A stretch of DNA of 64,000 nucleotides from Flavobacterium sp. N2038 (GTDB lineage: Bacteria > Bacteroidota > Bacteroidia > Flavobacteriales > Flavobacteriaceae): assembly GCF_025947185.1 (NCBI RefSeq), contig NZ_CP110001.1:310001-374000 (forward strand). The letters are read 5' to 3'. Positions 43,322-53,500 of the stretch are shown in pieces. The translations under genes were made by a program, and so were the position numbers. Position 1 is the first letter of the stretch. Every line of letters begins with the position of its first letter. Under the pieces are notes generated by a model. That model saw only the letters and a program-made list of their open reading frames with translations. It was not told where the DNA came from and did not search any database.

Positions 43322-44447
43322 CCTGATATTTCAATTTATTCACAACCGGATTGGCATACATTGCTAAAAATCCTTGTCTTGTTACTGGATTATCACTTCC
43401 GATGCGCATTTCTAAACGGCGCTCAAAAAGTGATTTTTCGCTCTCTTTGTATTTGTGAGCAAATTTATCTGTGTTGTTTAAGATATCGTAAGCAATAAAA
43501 TTAGTTGGCCACAATTGGTAATTCTTTAAAACCGAATCATCAATAGCTTGTGCTAAAGCCTGAACTTGTTTGTTTACGTTATCATTTTCGGCTACGATCT
43601 GATCGATTTCTGTATCCAGAACGTCTCCAACTGAAATATGTATTCTTTTCTTAGTTCCCATGACACCACTTAAAATGGTCATGAAATCTTCGTTTTTTTC
43701 TTTGATATAAACTTCGTTATTTGCTTCTGCCATTAATTGCGGCATTTTCAGAACATCTGTAGGATCATATTCGTAAGAAATAGAAACCGGAACGATTTTT
43801 AATTTCTTAAAATAATCCATCAAATTAGGTTCATCAGAACCCATTCCGATCATTTTTAAAACGCCTGGATTGGTTTCGTCATTTCCGTCTTTTGTTCTTC
43901 CTTCTCTCTGGGCAATCCAAACCGAACGATTTTCGCGAAGCAATAATTGACCTATATATTCAGAAAGTAATTTAGAACTTTGCAACATTTCACGAGGTGT
44001 TAATCCTCTTAAAACCAAAAAGTTTCTATTTAGTTTTGCTAATGTCGACAAGAAGGCTTTTTTAACCAGATTATCTCCAATTGCTGATGCTGTCATAACT
44101 AAACCATGCTCAAACAAACAAACATTTAGCAAAGTAGTGTCTAAAAGAATATCTCTGTGATTGGATACAAATAAATAAGAAGTGTTTGGCTCCAGTTTTT
44201 CAAAACCAGAAGTTGTTAAACCCTCAGAACTTCTTTCAAGGACTTTCTGAATAGTATTGTAAATAAAGTTACACTGAAAATCACGAATCGAATGTGTTTT
44301 CTTAAGCTGATCCTTCCAAACCTCGTCTTCTACTTCCGGAAAAGTAAAATTCATCATGGCTTTCATCATCGGATGATTAACAACACCATGAAGTGCTTCA
44401 TTTATTTCGGAATCATAAAACGGTCGAATGGCATCAAATCTCTGCAT
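43311..44447 (-). CDS. 1-acylglycerol-3-phosphate acyltransferase-like protein (PlsC/PlsB type)
   Basis: This is a 378-residue membrane-associated acyltransferase. The catalytic HX4D motif is VSNHRDILLD, the substrate-binding motif is WIAQREGRTKDG, and the third motif contains VPVSISYEYDP. It is longer than typical PlsC (about 245), with N- and C-terminal extensions as in the Bacteroidota branch related to PlsB or glycerol-3-phosphate acyltransferases. It is transcribed together with ansA (11-bp overlap). The role in phospholipid synthesis is inferred from the family. Confidence 0.85.
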   Translation of the reverse strand: MQRFDAIRPFYDSEINEALHGVVNHPMMKAMMNFTFPEVEDEVWKDQLKKTHSIRDFQCNFIYNTIQKVLERSSEGLTTSGFEKLEPNTSYLFVSNHRDILLDTTLLNVCLFEHGLVMTASAIGDNLVKKAFLSTLAKLNRNFLVLRGLTPREMLQSSKLLSEYIGQLLLRENRSVWIAQREGRTKDGNDETNPGVLKMIGMGSDEPNLMDYFKKLKIVPVSISYEYDPTDVLKMPQLMAEANNEVYIKEKNEDFMTILSGVMGTKKRIHISVGDVLDTEIDQIVAENDNVNKQVQALAQAIDDSVLKNYQLWPTNFIAYDILNNTDKFAHKYKESEKSLFERRLEMRIGSDNPVTRQGFLAMYANPVVNKLKYQDVI

Positions 44448-44510
44448 TATTTATTTGGGTTTAAGTGGGCAAAAGAACAAAAAAAAAATTAAAGTTTTGT
44501 AAGGTCTTGG

Positions 44511-45290
44511 TTAAATCCCAAAAACGTCTTTTGAGTTTTGAGTTGTAATTGTTGCAACTTCTTCTATAGAAACATCATAAATATCGCTTAACTTGGCAAT
44601 AACATTGACCAAATAACTGCTTTCATTTCGTTTTCCTCTGTAAGGAATTGGCGCTAAATAGGGCGAGTCTGTCTCGAGAACGATGTGTTTTAAATCGATT
44701 TGATTTAAAAACTGATCAATTTTTCCATTCTTAAATGTAACAACACCACCAATTCCTAATTTCATATTATAAGAAATGGCTTGTAATGCCTGATCTAAAG
44801 TTCCGGAAAAACAATGAAAAATCCCAAATAAATCTTCAGATTTTTCTTCTTCAAGCACTTCGAAGATCTCATCAAATGCTTCACGGCAGTGAATTACAAT
44901 GGGCAATTTGTATTGTTTTGCCAACTGAATTTGTCTCTTAAAGGCAATTTGCTGCTCTTTTAGATGTGTTTTATCCCAATACAAATCGATTCCGATTTCA
45001 CCAACAGCATAGAATTTTCGCTTTGACAATTCGGTTTCCACATGTGCAAGTTCTTCCAGATAATTGTCTTTCACGTAAGTGGGATGTAAACCCATCATCA
45101 GAAATATATTATCCGGATAGTTTTTCTCTAAATCGTACATAGACTGGGTTGCTGCCGCATCGATTGCAGGAATAAAAAAACGTGTGATTCCGGCATCTAT
45201 AGCGCGTTGAATCATTTCGTCACGATCCTGATCAAACTCTTCAGAATATAAATGGGTGTGTGTATCGGTAATAATTGGTATTAAATTCAA
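44511..45290 (-). CDS. TatD family metal-dependent hydrolase
   Basis: This is a TIM-barrel DNase or hydrolase of about 259 residues. Metal ligands are seen in DTHTHLYSEEF, GEIGIDLYWDKTHLKEQ, VIHCREAFDEIFEVL, HCFSG and LETDSPYLAP. No ATG precedes the barrel. The longer TTG start at 45314 falls inside the -7 box, so I chose the TTG at 45290, which leaves a 5' leader of about 15 nt. The gene is followed by the acyltransferase-ansA pair on the same strand, 63 bp away. Family certain, start uncertain. Confidence 0.88.
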   Translation of the reverse strand: MNLIPIITDTHTHLYSEEFDQDRDEMIQRAIDAGITRFFIPAIDAAATQSMYDLEKNYPDNIFLMMGLHPTYVKDNYLEELAHVETELSKRKFYAVGEIGIDLYWDKTHLKEQQIAFKRQIQLAKQYKLPIVIHCREAFDEIFEVLEEEKSEDLFGIFHCFSGTLDQALQAISYNMKLGIGGVVTFKNGKIDQFLNQIDLKHIVLETDSPYLAPIPYRGKRNESSYLVNVIAKLSDIYDVSIEEVATITTQNSKDVFGI

Positions 45291-45311
45291 TTGTTTCTGT
45301 TTTATAGTTGT

Positions 45312-45342
45312 CAAAATTACGACAATATTAAAAGAATAGCAA
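45312..45342 (-). promoter_or_regulatory. Promoter of the tatD-type gene
   Basis: On the minus strand, TTG (45340-45342), a 20-nt spacer and TAATTTTG (45312-45319) match the Bacteroidota promoter. Position decides the start codon of the gene. Confidence 0.65.
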
Positions 45343-45425
45343 TTGCGGGTTTATTGGCACACGGATTTTACAGATTCACTTCGCGAAAACGCGGATGAAA
45401 AACGGATTTTTCTGTTTTTGTCGTA

Positions 45426-45504
45426 CTGAGCGAAGCCGAAGTCCAGCTAAAAAAAGTCCCCCGATTCTTTTTTTCTTGCTGATAATGTCTTCGACTTCGC
45501 TCAG
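45426..45504. repeat. Inverted repeat of CTGAGCGAAGCCGAAG
   Basis: CTGAGCGAAGCCGAAG at 45426-45441 is inverted with one mismatch as CTTCGACTTCGCTCAG at 45489-45504. It lies between the two minus-strand genes tatD and S41, and could form a long stem. Confidence 0.75.
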
Positions 45505-45518
45505 ATGACATACTTTAT

Positions 45519-47174
45519 TTATTTCCCTGTTTCTGCAAACAGCAAAGCTCTTTCTAAAATCTCATCTTTTCCTTCCTGAACTCCTTTTACAGTTAATTTT
45601 ACTTCAATATTTGGAACGATTCCTATTCTCTGAGTTTCTTTTTTATTTGGATAAAAAACACCTGAAGAAGTAAAACTGGAATCAAACCCCTTGATAATTG
45701 TAAAAAAATAATTTGATCCGTCTGCTCCTGAAGTTTGCATACCAATAACAGTTGCATTTGGGGCTGTTTGAAGACTCATTACTGTTTGCTCCCCAAAACT
45801 ATGTGTCCCGGGACCTACTAAAACAATTACTTTCCCTTTATAATAATCTGCATTGATTTTTCCGCATTCCTGCATTTCATCATTAAAATAATAGCGGCCG
45901 GGATAACTTAAATCCTGATAAAGTAATCTCAGGATTGGTTTAGGTTCTGAATTTAAGTAGTCACTTACTAAAAAGTCTGTAGAAATCGGTCTTGCTCTAA
46001 CATCAAAAATGATAGATTTTGTGTTTTTTAATTCTTCCATCATGCCCGCAATATCTTCTTTTGGCACTTTACTCATTCTTACCATACCAATATTATTTCC
46101 CAAAATCTCCCATTTTGCAGTACTTTTTGGCGGCGTCCTTTTAATTTTTTCATTCAGATAACGATGTATCTTTTTTGTTGAGATAACATTATCTCGCATA
46201 AACTCAATCTCAAATTCATCATCATTTCCTGTAAACATTACAAAACTAGCATTAGCTGCCGCTGCAGCCTTGTTAGATCCCTGCATGTATCTGGAGAAAT
46301 CTTGTACTTTCTCTTTTATGCTAACTCCGTCAAGTTTAGTAATAATGTCACCAATTTTTAAATCGTCAATCTTGGCCAATGAATCATTGGCTAAACTTAC
46401 AATTACAGATTTGTCATCTACTAATCTGGCAGTGAAAGCTGGATATTTCTCACCTCCTAAATACTTAAACATAGCTGTATTAATCGTCGCGGCATGCGAA
46501 TCATTAAGTTTTATAGAGATTACTCGCATTGCCATTAAAAATTCTTTTTCAGACTTTGAATTCGAAATTTGAGGCAGAATTTCAACTAGTGCATCATCCC
46601 AATTTTGATCCATTACATATTTATACGGAAAAAAATATTCAACATAATTCCAGAAACGGAACAATCCTAAAAGTCGTAAATTCTTATCTGTCCATTTAAA
46701 TTCAGCATATTCCGGTTCATTCACAAACTGAAGCTTAACACCTTCGCCATCTCGGTTTACATAATAATTTGAACCTTGAAATCTATTTTCAGTAATAAAT
46801 TTCAATTTATTTGAAAGGTTTTTAGAAAATATCTTTTCTTTTTGTGTCCACTCTAAATTTAGATTTTTATTAAAATAATCCTTTTTTGAATCATTACTGA
46901 CAAGCTTATTTACCGGAACTTCTCCCAGTTCCTCTATCCATTTTTCTATTACTAATGAATATTCTTCTTTTGTTGAAGCATTTTCCACTTTTGGTAATAC
47001 TTTAAAAAGCTGTTCATCCCAATTTACTTTCCCACCAGCAACAACAGGATGATAATATTTTAAGAAGCCCCAAACTTTGCAGGTCGCAGCAAGTTTTTCG
47101 GTTTCGGTAATTTTTGTAGTACCAAAAAGGGCTTGATAGAATAGAATAAGAAAAAGTAAAATAGCTTTTTGCAT
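45519..47174 (-). CDS. S41 family peptidase with PDZ domain (paralogue)
   Basis: This is a 551-residue exported serine protease, clearly paralogous to 19659-21311, with the same length and motif order. After a signal peptide (about 1-19) comes the helical domain (SATCKVWGFLKYYHP-like), a PDZ region (KIDDLKIGDIITKLDG) and the catalytic part with Ser459 in THSFGEQTVMSL and IGMQTSGADGSNYFF. The C-terminal region RIGIVPNIEVKLTVKG...LFAETGK is nearly identical to the other copy. It stands alone here, whereas the paralogue is next to the peptide exporter. The substrate is unknown. Confidence 0.88.
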   Translation of the reverse strand: MQKAILLFLILFYQALFGTTKITETEKLAATCKVWGFLKYYHPVVAGGKVNWDEQLFKVLPKVENASTKEEYSLVIEKWIEELGEVPVNKLVSNDSKKDYFNKNLNLEWTQKEKIFSKNLSNKLKFITENRFQGSNYYVNRDGEGVKLQFVNEPEYAEFKWTDKNLRLLGLFRFWNYVEYFFPYKYVMDQNWDDALVEILPQISNSKSEKEFLMAMRVISIKLNDSHAATINTAMFKYLGGEKYPAFTARLVDDKSVIVSLANDSLAKIDDLKIGDIITKLDGVSIKEKVQDFSRYMQGSNKAAAAANASFVMFTGNDDEFEIEFMRDNVISTKKIHRYLNEKIKRTPPKSTAKWEILGNNIGMVRMSKVPKEDIAGMMEELKNTKSIIFDVRARPISTDFLVSDYLNSEPKPILRLLYQDLSYPGRYYFNDEMQECGKINADYYKGKVIVLVGPGTHSFGEQTVMSLQTAPNATVIGMQTSGADGSNYFFTIIKGFDSSFTSSGVFYPNKKETQRIGIVPNIEVKLTVKGVQEGKDEILERALLFAETGK

Positions 47175-47337
47175 TTAACAAATTGGTTAAGAATAATAAA
47201 TCGTTTTTGGCTTGTTATTGGTATAAAATAAAAATCGAATTTAGAACTAAAAATCTAAATTCGATTACGGGTTCACGTAAAGCGACTTATAAAAAGTCAA
47301 TTTTTACTATTTTGATTGCAAATTCACTAGAAACAAC

Positions 47338-48291
47338 TTACCCTAAGGCATCCAAAAGATCCTGAACTTCATCATAATCCTGGTAATCCTGAGAAATGGT
47401 TTGCAATAACTTTTTGCAGGATTCGTAGTCTCTTTGTTTTAATTTGGATAATGCCAAATACCAGATTGCTTTTTCTTTATAGGCTGAATTTCCTGATTTT
47501 AATTCATTAAAAACTGCCTCTGCTTTTAGAAACTGACTTTGTTCCAAAAGAGAAATGGCATAGAAATATTGTATTTCGGGTGTTTTTGTTTTTTGCAGAA
47601 TTGCTTCGAAATGCGGAATTGCCAGCGAATATCTTTTACTATTAAATTCTGTTTCGGCTTGTTTTAAAGGGCCGCCTTCGCTTCCTCTTTCAGCAAAAGC
47701 AGCTTGTTCGGGATTATTGTAATCCTCAAAAACCGGGTTCTGATTGTAATTAAAAAAGAACAATCCGAACAAAATTATAATTGATCCTGCAACAGCAAAA
47801 TACCAGGGTTTTAAACCAGTGGCTTTTGGTTTCTTGTTAAAGTGATTTTCTGAAATCTGTTCCAGGTTTTCTTTAAACTCTTCTCTTTCTTGCTCAAAAC
47901 CAGATGTATTTTGTCCCTGAAGTTCAAAATCTTCGGTCTGCGCAATTAATTCCAACGCCGATTCATTTATAGAGGTCACATCTTCGTGAATGGTCACACC
48001 GTCATTAGATATTTTTTTAAACTCCTTGAGCCATTTTCTTTTGCATAATAAAAGAAAGTAAGTATCAAATGGACATTTCAGATTTAATCCCTTTGATTTT
48101 GCCTGATTAAAAAGTAAGAGTAGAACTTCCTCTACTATTCCTTTAGCTTGTTCTTTATCACCGGAATTATTGAGAACAAAAAAAACGACTTTGGGCACAG
48201 ACTTCTGATAAATTGATTCTATAATTTCTGAATCATTTGAAGCGATTCCATCAATATACTTTTGGTCTCGATGTGTCTTAATTTTATCCAT
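47338..48291 (-). CDS. Sigma-region-2-like protein with membrane helix and TPR repeats
   Basis: This is a 317-residue protein. Residues 1-95 resemble sigma-70 region 2 of ECF factors (IIESIYQKSVPKVVFFVL, EVLLLLFNQAK, FDTYFLLLCKRKWLKEFKK), but no region 4 follows. A linker leads to one membrane helix (about residues 164-182, WYFAVAGSIIILFGLFFF), then a C-terminal domain of tetratricopeptide repeats (PLKQAETEFNSKRYSLAIPHF, YFYAISLLEQSQF, ALSKLKQRDYESC). The sigma-like part would be cytoplasmic and the TPR part periplasmic. A membrane-bound regulator is possible, but the family has no known function that I can name. Confidence 0.65.
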   Translation of the reverse strand: MDKIKTHRDQKYIDGIASNDSEIIESIYQKSVPKVVFFVLNNSGDKEQAKGIVEEVLLLLFNQAKSKGLNLKCPFDTYFLLLCKRKWLKEFKKISNDGVTIHEDVTSINESALELIAQTEDFELQGQNTSGFEQEREEFKENLEQISENHFNKKPKATGLKPWYFAVAGSIIILFGLFFFNYNQNPVFEDYNNPEQAAFAERGSEGGPLKQAETEFNSKRYSLAIPHFEAILQKTKTPEIQYFYAISLLEQSQFLKAEAVFNELKSGNSAYKEKAIWYLALSKLKQRDYESCKKLLQTISQDYQDYDEVQDLLDALG

Positions 48292-48411
48292 AAAAAAACT
48301 TTTAATCTTATAAAGTTAAAAAAGAATATTAAATAATTTCAAATATACCTTAACATTTACTAAATCAGACCTATATAAGATTTACAATGCTCTTTTTTTT
48401 ATCTGTTTTTT

Positions 48412-48549
48412 ATGGAGAAAAAATCAGAAAATTATATCTATTATATCGTTAGCTTTTTGTTTGTAATTGGCTTATTTTTGATATTCAATCAGTATTTAAA
48501 ATGGAAAATCTTCATGCCGTTCTCAAAAAAGAGAAATACAAAAAAATAA
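48412..48549 (+). CDS. Small single-pass membrane protein overlapping the retropepsin gene
   Basis: This is a 45-residue frame consisting of a charged start (MEKKSENYIYY), one hydrophobic helix (IVSFLFVIGLFLIFNQY) and a basic tail (KRNTKK). It overlaps the next gene by 49 bp in another frame. Its composition is that of a real membrane protein rather than a chance frame, and it could act as a membrane partner of the protease or regulate its translation. No family is recognised. Confidence 0.5.
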   Translation: MEKKSENYIYYIVSFLFVIGLFLIFNQYLKWKIFMPFSKKRNTKK

Positions 48550-48938
48550 AATTTAAGGTTACCAAAACGCAACACCTTCAAATTAAAGCCAAAATCAACG
48601 GCATATCCGGAAATTTTATTTTAGATACAGGTGCTTCAAATACCTGCATTGGTTTTGAAAGTATTGAGCGTTTTGAACTGGCAGCAAAAAAATCAAAAAC
48701 TAAAGCCTCGGGAGCCGGCGGTACCGGAATGGCAACGCAAATTTCATCTGAAAATAAATTACAACTAGGCAGTTGGAAAAATAAAGATTTCAGCATTGTT
48801 ATTTTTGATCTTTCTCACGTAAATGAAGCTTTGAAATCATTTAAAGCAAAACCGGTACATGGCATTATTGGTGCTGATGTTCTATTGCAGGGAAAAGCGA
48901 TAATTGATTATTTCAACCATTATTTGTATTTAAAATAG
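48501..48938 (+). CDS. Retropepsin-like aspartic protease
   Basis: This is a 145-residue one-domain aspartic protease of the retropepsin/clan AA type. The catalytic motif LDTGASNTCIG has Asp42; the flap region is GAGGTGMATQISSENK, and a second motif VHGIIGADVLLQGKAIIDY matches the usual hydrophobic-GxDxL ending. The start at 48501 is supported by an in-frame stop upstream (48450-48452). Such small enzymes act as dimers. No signal peptide is present; the membrane part may come from the overlapping 48412 frame. Confidence 0.85.
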   Translation: MENLHAVLKKEKYKKIKFKVTKTQHLQIKAKINGISGNFILDTGASNTCIGFESIERFELAAKKSKTKASGAGGTGMATQISSENKLQLGSWKNKDFSIVIFDLSHVNEALKSFKAKPVHGIIGADVLLQGKAIIDYFNHYLYLK

Positions 48939-48940
48939 AA

Positions 48941-48982
48941 AAATTCCAAATTCCAAATTCCAAATTCCAAATTCCAAATTCC
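48941..48982. repeat. Six perfect tandem copies of AAATTCC
   Basis: The heptamer AAATTCC is repeated six times without change directly after the protease gene. A weak hairpin, AAAAAACTTC/GAAGGTTTTTT, follows at about 48976-49012 and may terminate this and the converging MFS gene. The repeat number could vary between strains. Confidence 0.9.
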
Positions 48983-49017
48983 AAACAAAAAACTTCAAAA
49001 TGAAGGTTTTTTGTATA

Positions 49018-50262
49018 TTATTCCTGCTGAATAATTTCTGTTTTTGGAACTGAATGTTTTTTCAATGAAAAATAAGCAACTACCGTACTCAGTAACATTA
49101 AAAAACCACCTAAAATAAATGGTGCTCCGGCAAATTTAAAAGGTGCATCACTGTGGGTAAAAAAATAAAAGGTATTAGCCATCATTGGCGGTCCAATTAT
49201 AGAAGATGCACTCATTAAACTTGTTAGAGTTCCCTGAATTTCTCCTTGTTCACTTGGTGATACTTTACTGGCTACTACAGATTGTAATGCAGGACCGGCG
49301 ATTCCGCCAAGGCAATATGGAATTAAAAACACAAACATCATCCAGCTTTCGCTTGCAAAGGCAAATAATAACATTCCGATGGTATATAAAGCTAAACCAA
49401 TATAAATACTTTTCTCATTTCCAATTTTTGGATTGATATATCGAACTAATCCTCCTTGAACAACTCCAACTAATAATCCAATAATTCCTAATGAGATTCC
49501 GATCATTCGTTCATCCCAGTTAAATTGATAAATGGTGAAGAAACTCCAGTTACTTTGTACGGCATGCGAACCAACATATAAAAGGAATATAGCTGAGATT
49601 AATCCAATTAATTCCTGATGTTTTTTTAAACCTAAAATTGCTCCGACCGGATTGGCACGCCTCCAGTCAAAAGGTCTGCGGTTTTCTTTTTTAAGCGATT
49701 CCGGCAAAATGAAAAATCCGTACAGGAAATTTACCATGCACAATACTGCTGCTGCATAAAAAGGAACTCTTGAACCGTATTGCCCCAATAAACCGCCAAT
49801 AACAGGTCCTATAATAAATCCTAATCCGAAAGCGGCTCCAACCAAACCAAAATTCTTTGCTCTGTTTTCTGCAGTACTAACATCTGCAATATAAGCAGAA
49901 GCAGTTGTAATACTGGCTCCGGTAACTCCTGCTATAATTCTACCAATAAACAACCAAAGAATTGTTGGTGAAAAAGCCAATAAGAGATAATCTAATGAGA
50001 ATCCAAAAAGAGAAATTAAGATAATTGGTCTTCTTCCAAATTTATCACTCAGATTTCCAATAACAGGTGCAAATACAAATTGAGTTATCGCATATGCAAA
50101 AGTTAGCCAGCCACCAATTTTTGCGGCTTCACTAATATCACCGTGAATCAATTCTTCGATTAATTTTGGAATTACAGGGATAATAATTCCCCATCCGGTA
50201 ATGTCTATTAACATGGTTATAAAAATGAAACCAATTGCAGCAGATTTATCTTTTTGTAGCAT
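49018..50262 (-). CDS. TetA-type MFS efflux transporter
   Basis: This is a 414-residue, 12-helix exporter of the TCR/Tet branch. The motif GNLSDKFGRRPIILISL between helices 2 and 3 and GRIIAGVTGASITTASAYIADVS with the antiporter motif C are typical of TetA-like drug:H+ antiporters. Resistance to tetracycline is not implied, as many Bacteroidota homologues have no known substrate. No TetR gene is divergent from it. It precedes the RND operon on the same strand. Confidence 0.88.
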   Translation of the reverse strand: MLQKDKSAAIGFIFITMLIDITGWGIIIPVIPKLIEELIHGDISEAAKIGGWLTFAYAITQFVFAPVIGNLSDKFGRRPIILISLFGFSLDYLLLAFSPTILWLFIGRIIAGVTGASITTASAYIADVSTAENRAKNFGLVGAAFGLGFIIGPVIGGLLGQYGSRVPFYAAAVLCMVNFLYGFFILPESLKKENRRPFDWRRANPVGAILGLKKHQELIGLISAIFLLYVGSHAVQSNWSFFTIYQFNWDERMIGISLGIIGLLVGVVQGGLVRYINPKIGNEKSIYIGLALYTIGMLLFAFASESWMMFVFLIPYCLGGIAGPALQSVVASKVSPSEQGEIQGTLTSLMSASSIIGPPMMANTFYFFTHSDAPFKFAGAPFILGGFLMLLSTVVAYFSLKKHSVPKTEIIQQE

Positions 50263-50335
50263 AGTACTTTTTAGTAAGGTGATACAAATAAACAGATTTT
50301 TCGTTTAACAATAATGAAAACTGTCTATAGTTTTT

Positions 50336-50416
50336 CACGCAGATTTAATAAAAATTTAAGCAGGTAAACGCAGATTTCTTCTAATTTGATCTGCTAAAAT
50401 CTGCTAAATCTGCGTG
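50336..50416. repeat. Inverted repeat of CACGCAGATTTA
   Basis: CACGCAGATTTA at 50336-50347 is perfectly inverted at 50405-50416, with further ATCTGC words in between. It lies between the RND permease end and the MFS gene start. Confidence 0.75.
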
Positions 50417-50454
50417 CGATAATTTTTATTCCCTATTATGAAAAATCAATAAAA

Positions 50455-50490
50455 AAATCCCAAATTCCAATATAAGGAATCTGGGATTTT
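50455..50490 (-). terminator. Terminator of the RND operon
   Basis: AAATCCCA-A-ATTCC pairs with GGAAT-CTGGGATTT, with A- and T-runs at the two ends. It lies directly after the RND permease stop on the minus strand and uses AATTCC words related to the repeats elsewhere. Confidence 0.8.
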
Positions 50491-50510
50491 CAAATCAAAA
50501 ATTAAATCAA

Positions 50511-53500
50511 TTAATGCGTATGTTTTGGATTAAAACCGTCTTCGCTTAATTCTGTATGCACATAATCTGCATGCATTTCAGCTTCGTAGTCGATTTTTTC
50601 TCCTTTAGAGAATTTCTGAATTAATTTCTCCATGATATTGTAAATTACAGGAACCACAATCAAGGTTAGGAATAAAGAAGAAATCAAACCTCCAATAATT
50701 ACCCATGCCAATCCGTTTTTCCATTCAGCTCCAGCTCCTTTTGCTAATGCAATTGGGAACATACCAAATACCATCGCGATTGTTGTCATCAAGATCGGAC
50801 GTAAACGAGCGTGGTTTGCCTGAATTAATGCCGTTCTGATAGATTCTCCGGCTGCTCTTCTTTGATTGGTATAATCGACAAGCATGATCGCATTCTTACA
50901 CACCAGACCAATCAACATGATGATACCTAAAATGGTAAAGATATTCAATGAGTTGTTTGTTAATGCCAATGCTAACATCGCACCGATAAACGAAAGCGGA
51001 ATTGCGAACAATACTACGAATGGATGCGCGAAACTGTCATACAAACTCACCATTACAAGATAAACCAGGATAATAGCAGCTAATAATGCGATTCCTAAAG
51101 TACCAAAACCTTCAGATTGGTTCTCTTGGTCACCACCCCAGATGTAATTTACTCCGGTTGGTTTTTTCAGTTTATCCAATTTCGCCTGCCATTGCTGAAC
51201 AATTGTTCCTGACGGCACCCCAACGTTTTGTCCTTTTACAGTTACGGACGCAGATTTATCTCTACGCTCTAACTGGCTAGGTCCTGAACCTTCTGTAATA
51301 TCAGCAAATTGAGACAGCTTAATTTGTTGTCCTGCCGAGTTTATGAAAATCAAATTACTAACGTCAGTAATACTTTTTCTGTCAAAAGCATTGTATCTAA
51401 TGTTGATATCATATTCATATTCTCCAGCTCTGTATTTACCGTCTGTATTTCCACTAAAAGCAGTTTGCATAGTTAAACCAACTGTTTGAAGTGTTAATCC
51501 TAAAGCAGCCATTTTATCACGATCTACTTTTACGTTGATTTCAGGGTTTCCGTCTTCAACTGTTAATTTAATCTCTGTTGTTCCGGGAATTGTACGTAAT
51601 TCAGCTTCAGCCAATTTAGCAAATGCCATTGCAGCTTCTGTTGAAGGACCTGTTACAATTAATCCTAAAGTTGCATCTTCGGCAGTACCCAAGATACCAA
51701 CCGGAACTGTTTTAACTTTTGCTCCAACTAATACTTTTTCTAACTTACGTTTGATTTTTGCTGCATAAACATTTGCATCATCTGTACGATCTTTTTGTTC
51801 GATCATTTTTACGTCGATCTCTGCTTTGTATGCTGTAGCTTGCGATGCTCCAAAACCTTCAGAAGTTTGCCCTACAGTTGTAATTTGACTGTGAACATAT
51901 TCTTGAGCTTTTAAGAAAGCCTCAGCTTTTTGAGTCATGAAGTTCGTTTGTTCTAACGAAGCATCTTTTGGCATTTCGATCTGAACTAAAAACTCTCCAC
52001 TATCAGATGAAGCAAAGAACTCTCCTCCAATGAAACCTCCACCCATTAATCCAACAGTTGAAGCAAAGAACAATACAATTACAACAATAAAAGTTTTAAC
52101 ATAATGATCTAAACACCAAGTCAATAAATGAGAAACCCAATCCGTGAAACGTGTTAAGTAGTTTTCAAAACCAAGAATGATTCTTCCAAATAAATTCTTT
52201 CCTTCAATATGCTCTAATTTCCCGAAACGAGAAGATAACCATGGAATAATAGTAAACGAAGCCAAAAGTGATAACATCGTTGAGATAATTACCGTAACAC
52301 AAAACTGCGTAATAATATTAGATACCAATCCTGAACTCATCGCGATTGGCAAGAATACCACCACAATTACCAATGTAATAGAGGTTACTGTTCCTCCAAT
52401 TTCAGCTGTTCCGTCATAAGATGCACGAATTCGGCTCTTACCCATTTCCATGTGCCTGTAAATATTCTCCAATACCACAATTGCATCATCCACAAGGATA
52501 CCAACAACAAGAGATAATCCTAATAAACTCATTAAGTTTAATGTATACCCCATTAAATAAATTCCGATGAAAGTTGCAATCAACGATGCAGGAATAGATA
52601 CCATTACGATCAACGAGTTTCTAATACTGTGCAAGAAGAACAACATTACAAATGCAACCAGAATTACCGCAATCAATAAATCGTGAACAACAGAATCTGC
52701 CGCTTCAAGAGTAAAGATTGTACTATCTTTTGCAACTTCAAGTTTTAACTGATTTGCTTTATAATCATTTTCAAGAACTGCAATTGTTTTTAATAAGTGC
52801 TCACTTACTGCAACCGCATTCGCATCAGATTGTTTAACAATTTGTAAAACAATGGCACTTTTTTGATCTACACGTGATATTTTTTCCGCGATTTTTTGAG
52901 TATCCTGAACATCGGCAATATCACTTAAACGAACCTGAATTCCGTTTTGAGAAGAAACTACTAAGTTTCTTAATTCTTCAACACTTTTATATTTACCCGC
53001 TAAACGAATTAATATTTTCTGGTTACGAGTCTGAATGTTTCCTGTTGGGAAATCCAGATTTGAAGTCAATATGTTTTGTTGTACCTGAGGAATCGAAAGT
53101 CCGTAACCTTGCATCTTTACAGCATCAAGATTTACCTGAATTTCACGCTCAGAACCACCAATAATATTTACCTGCGCCACACCCTGTACACGAGACAAAA
53201 TTGGTGCAATTTTTTTATCAATTAAGTCATAAAACTCAGCTTCATCCATTTTTCCGTTGGCACCAAGTGTCATAATTGGTAAATCACTCAACGAGAATTT
53301 AGTTAATGACGGCGGATCAGCATCATCTGGCAAATCACTGATAATAGCATTAATTTTACGCTGTGCATCATTTAAAGAAAAATCGACTTTTGCATTTGAT
53401 GTTAATGTTATCGAAACAATAGACAAACTCTCATAAGACTTAGAGTCAATCTTTTTTACATTCTCTAAGGACGCAATCGCATCTTCAATTTTTTTGGTCA

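Noticed and set aside
48941..48985. CRISPR-like array
   Set aside because: The AAATTCC units are 7 bp with no spacers between them, and no cas genes are in the window.
49018..50262. Tetracycline resistance gene tet(A)
   Set aside because: Family similarity only; no divergent tetR and chromosomal context with normal composition argue for a housekeeping efflux pump.
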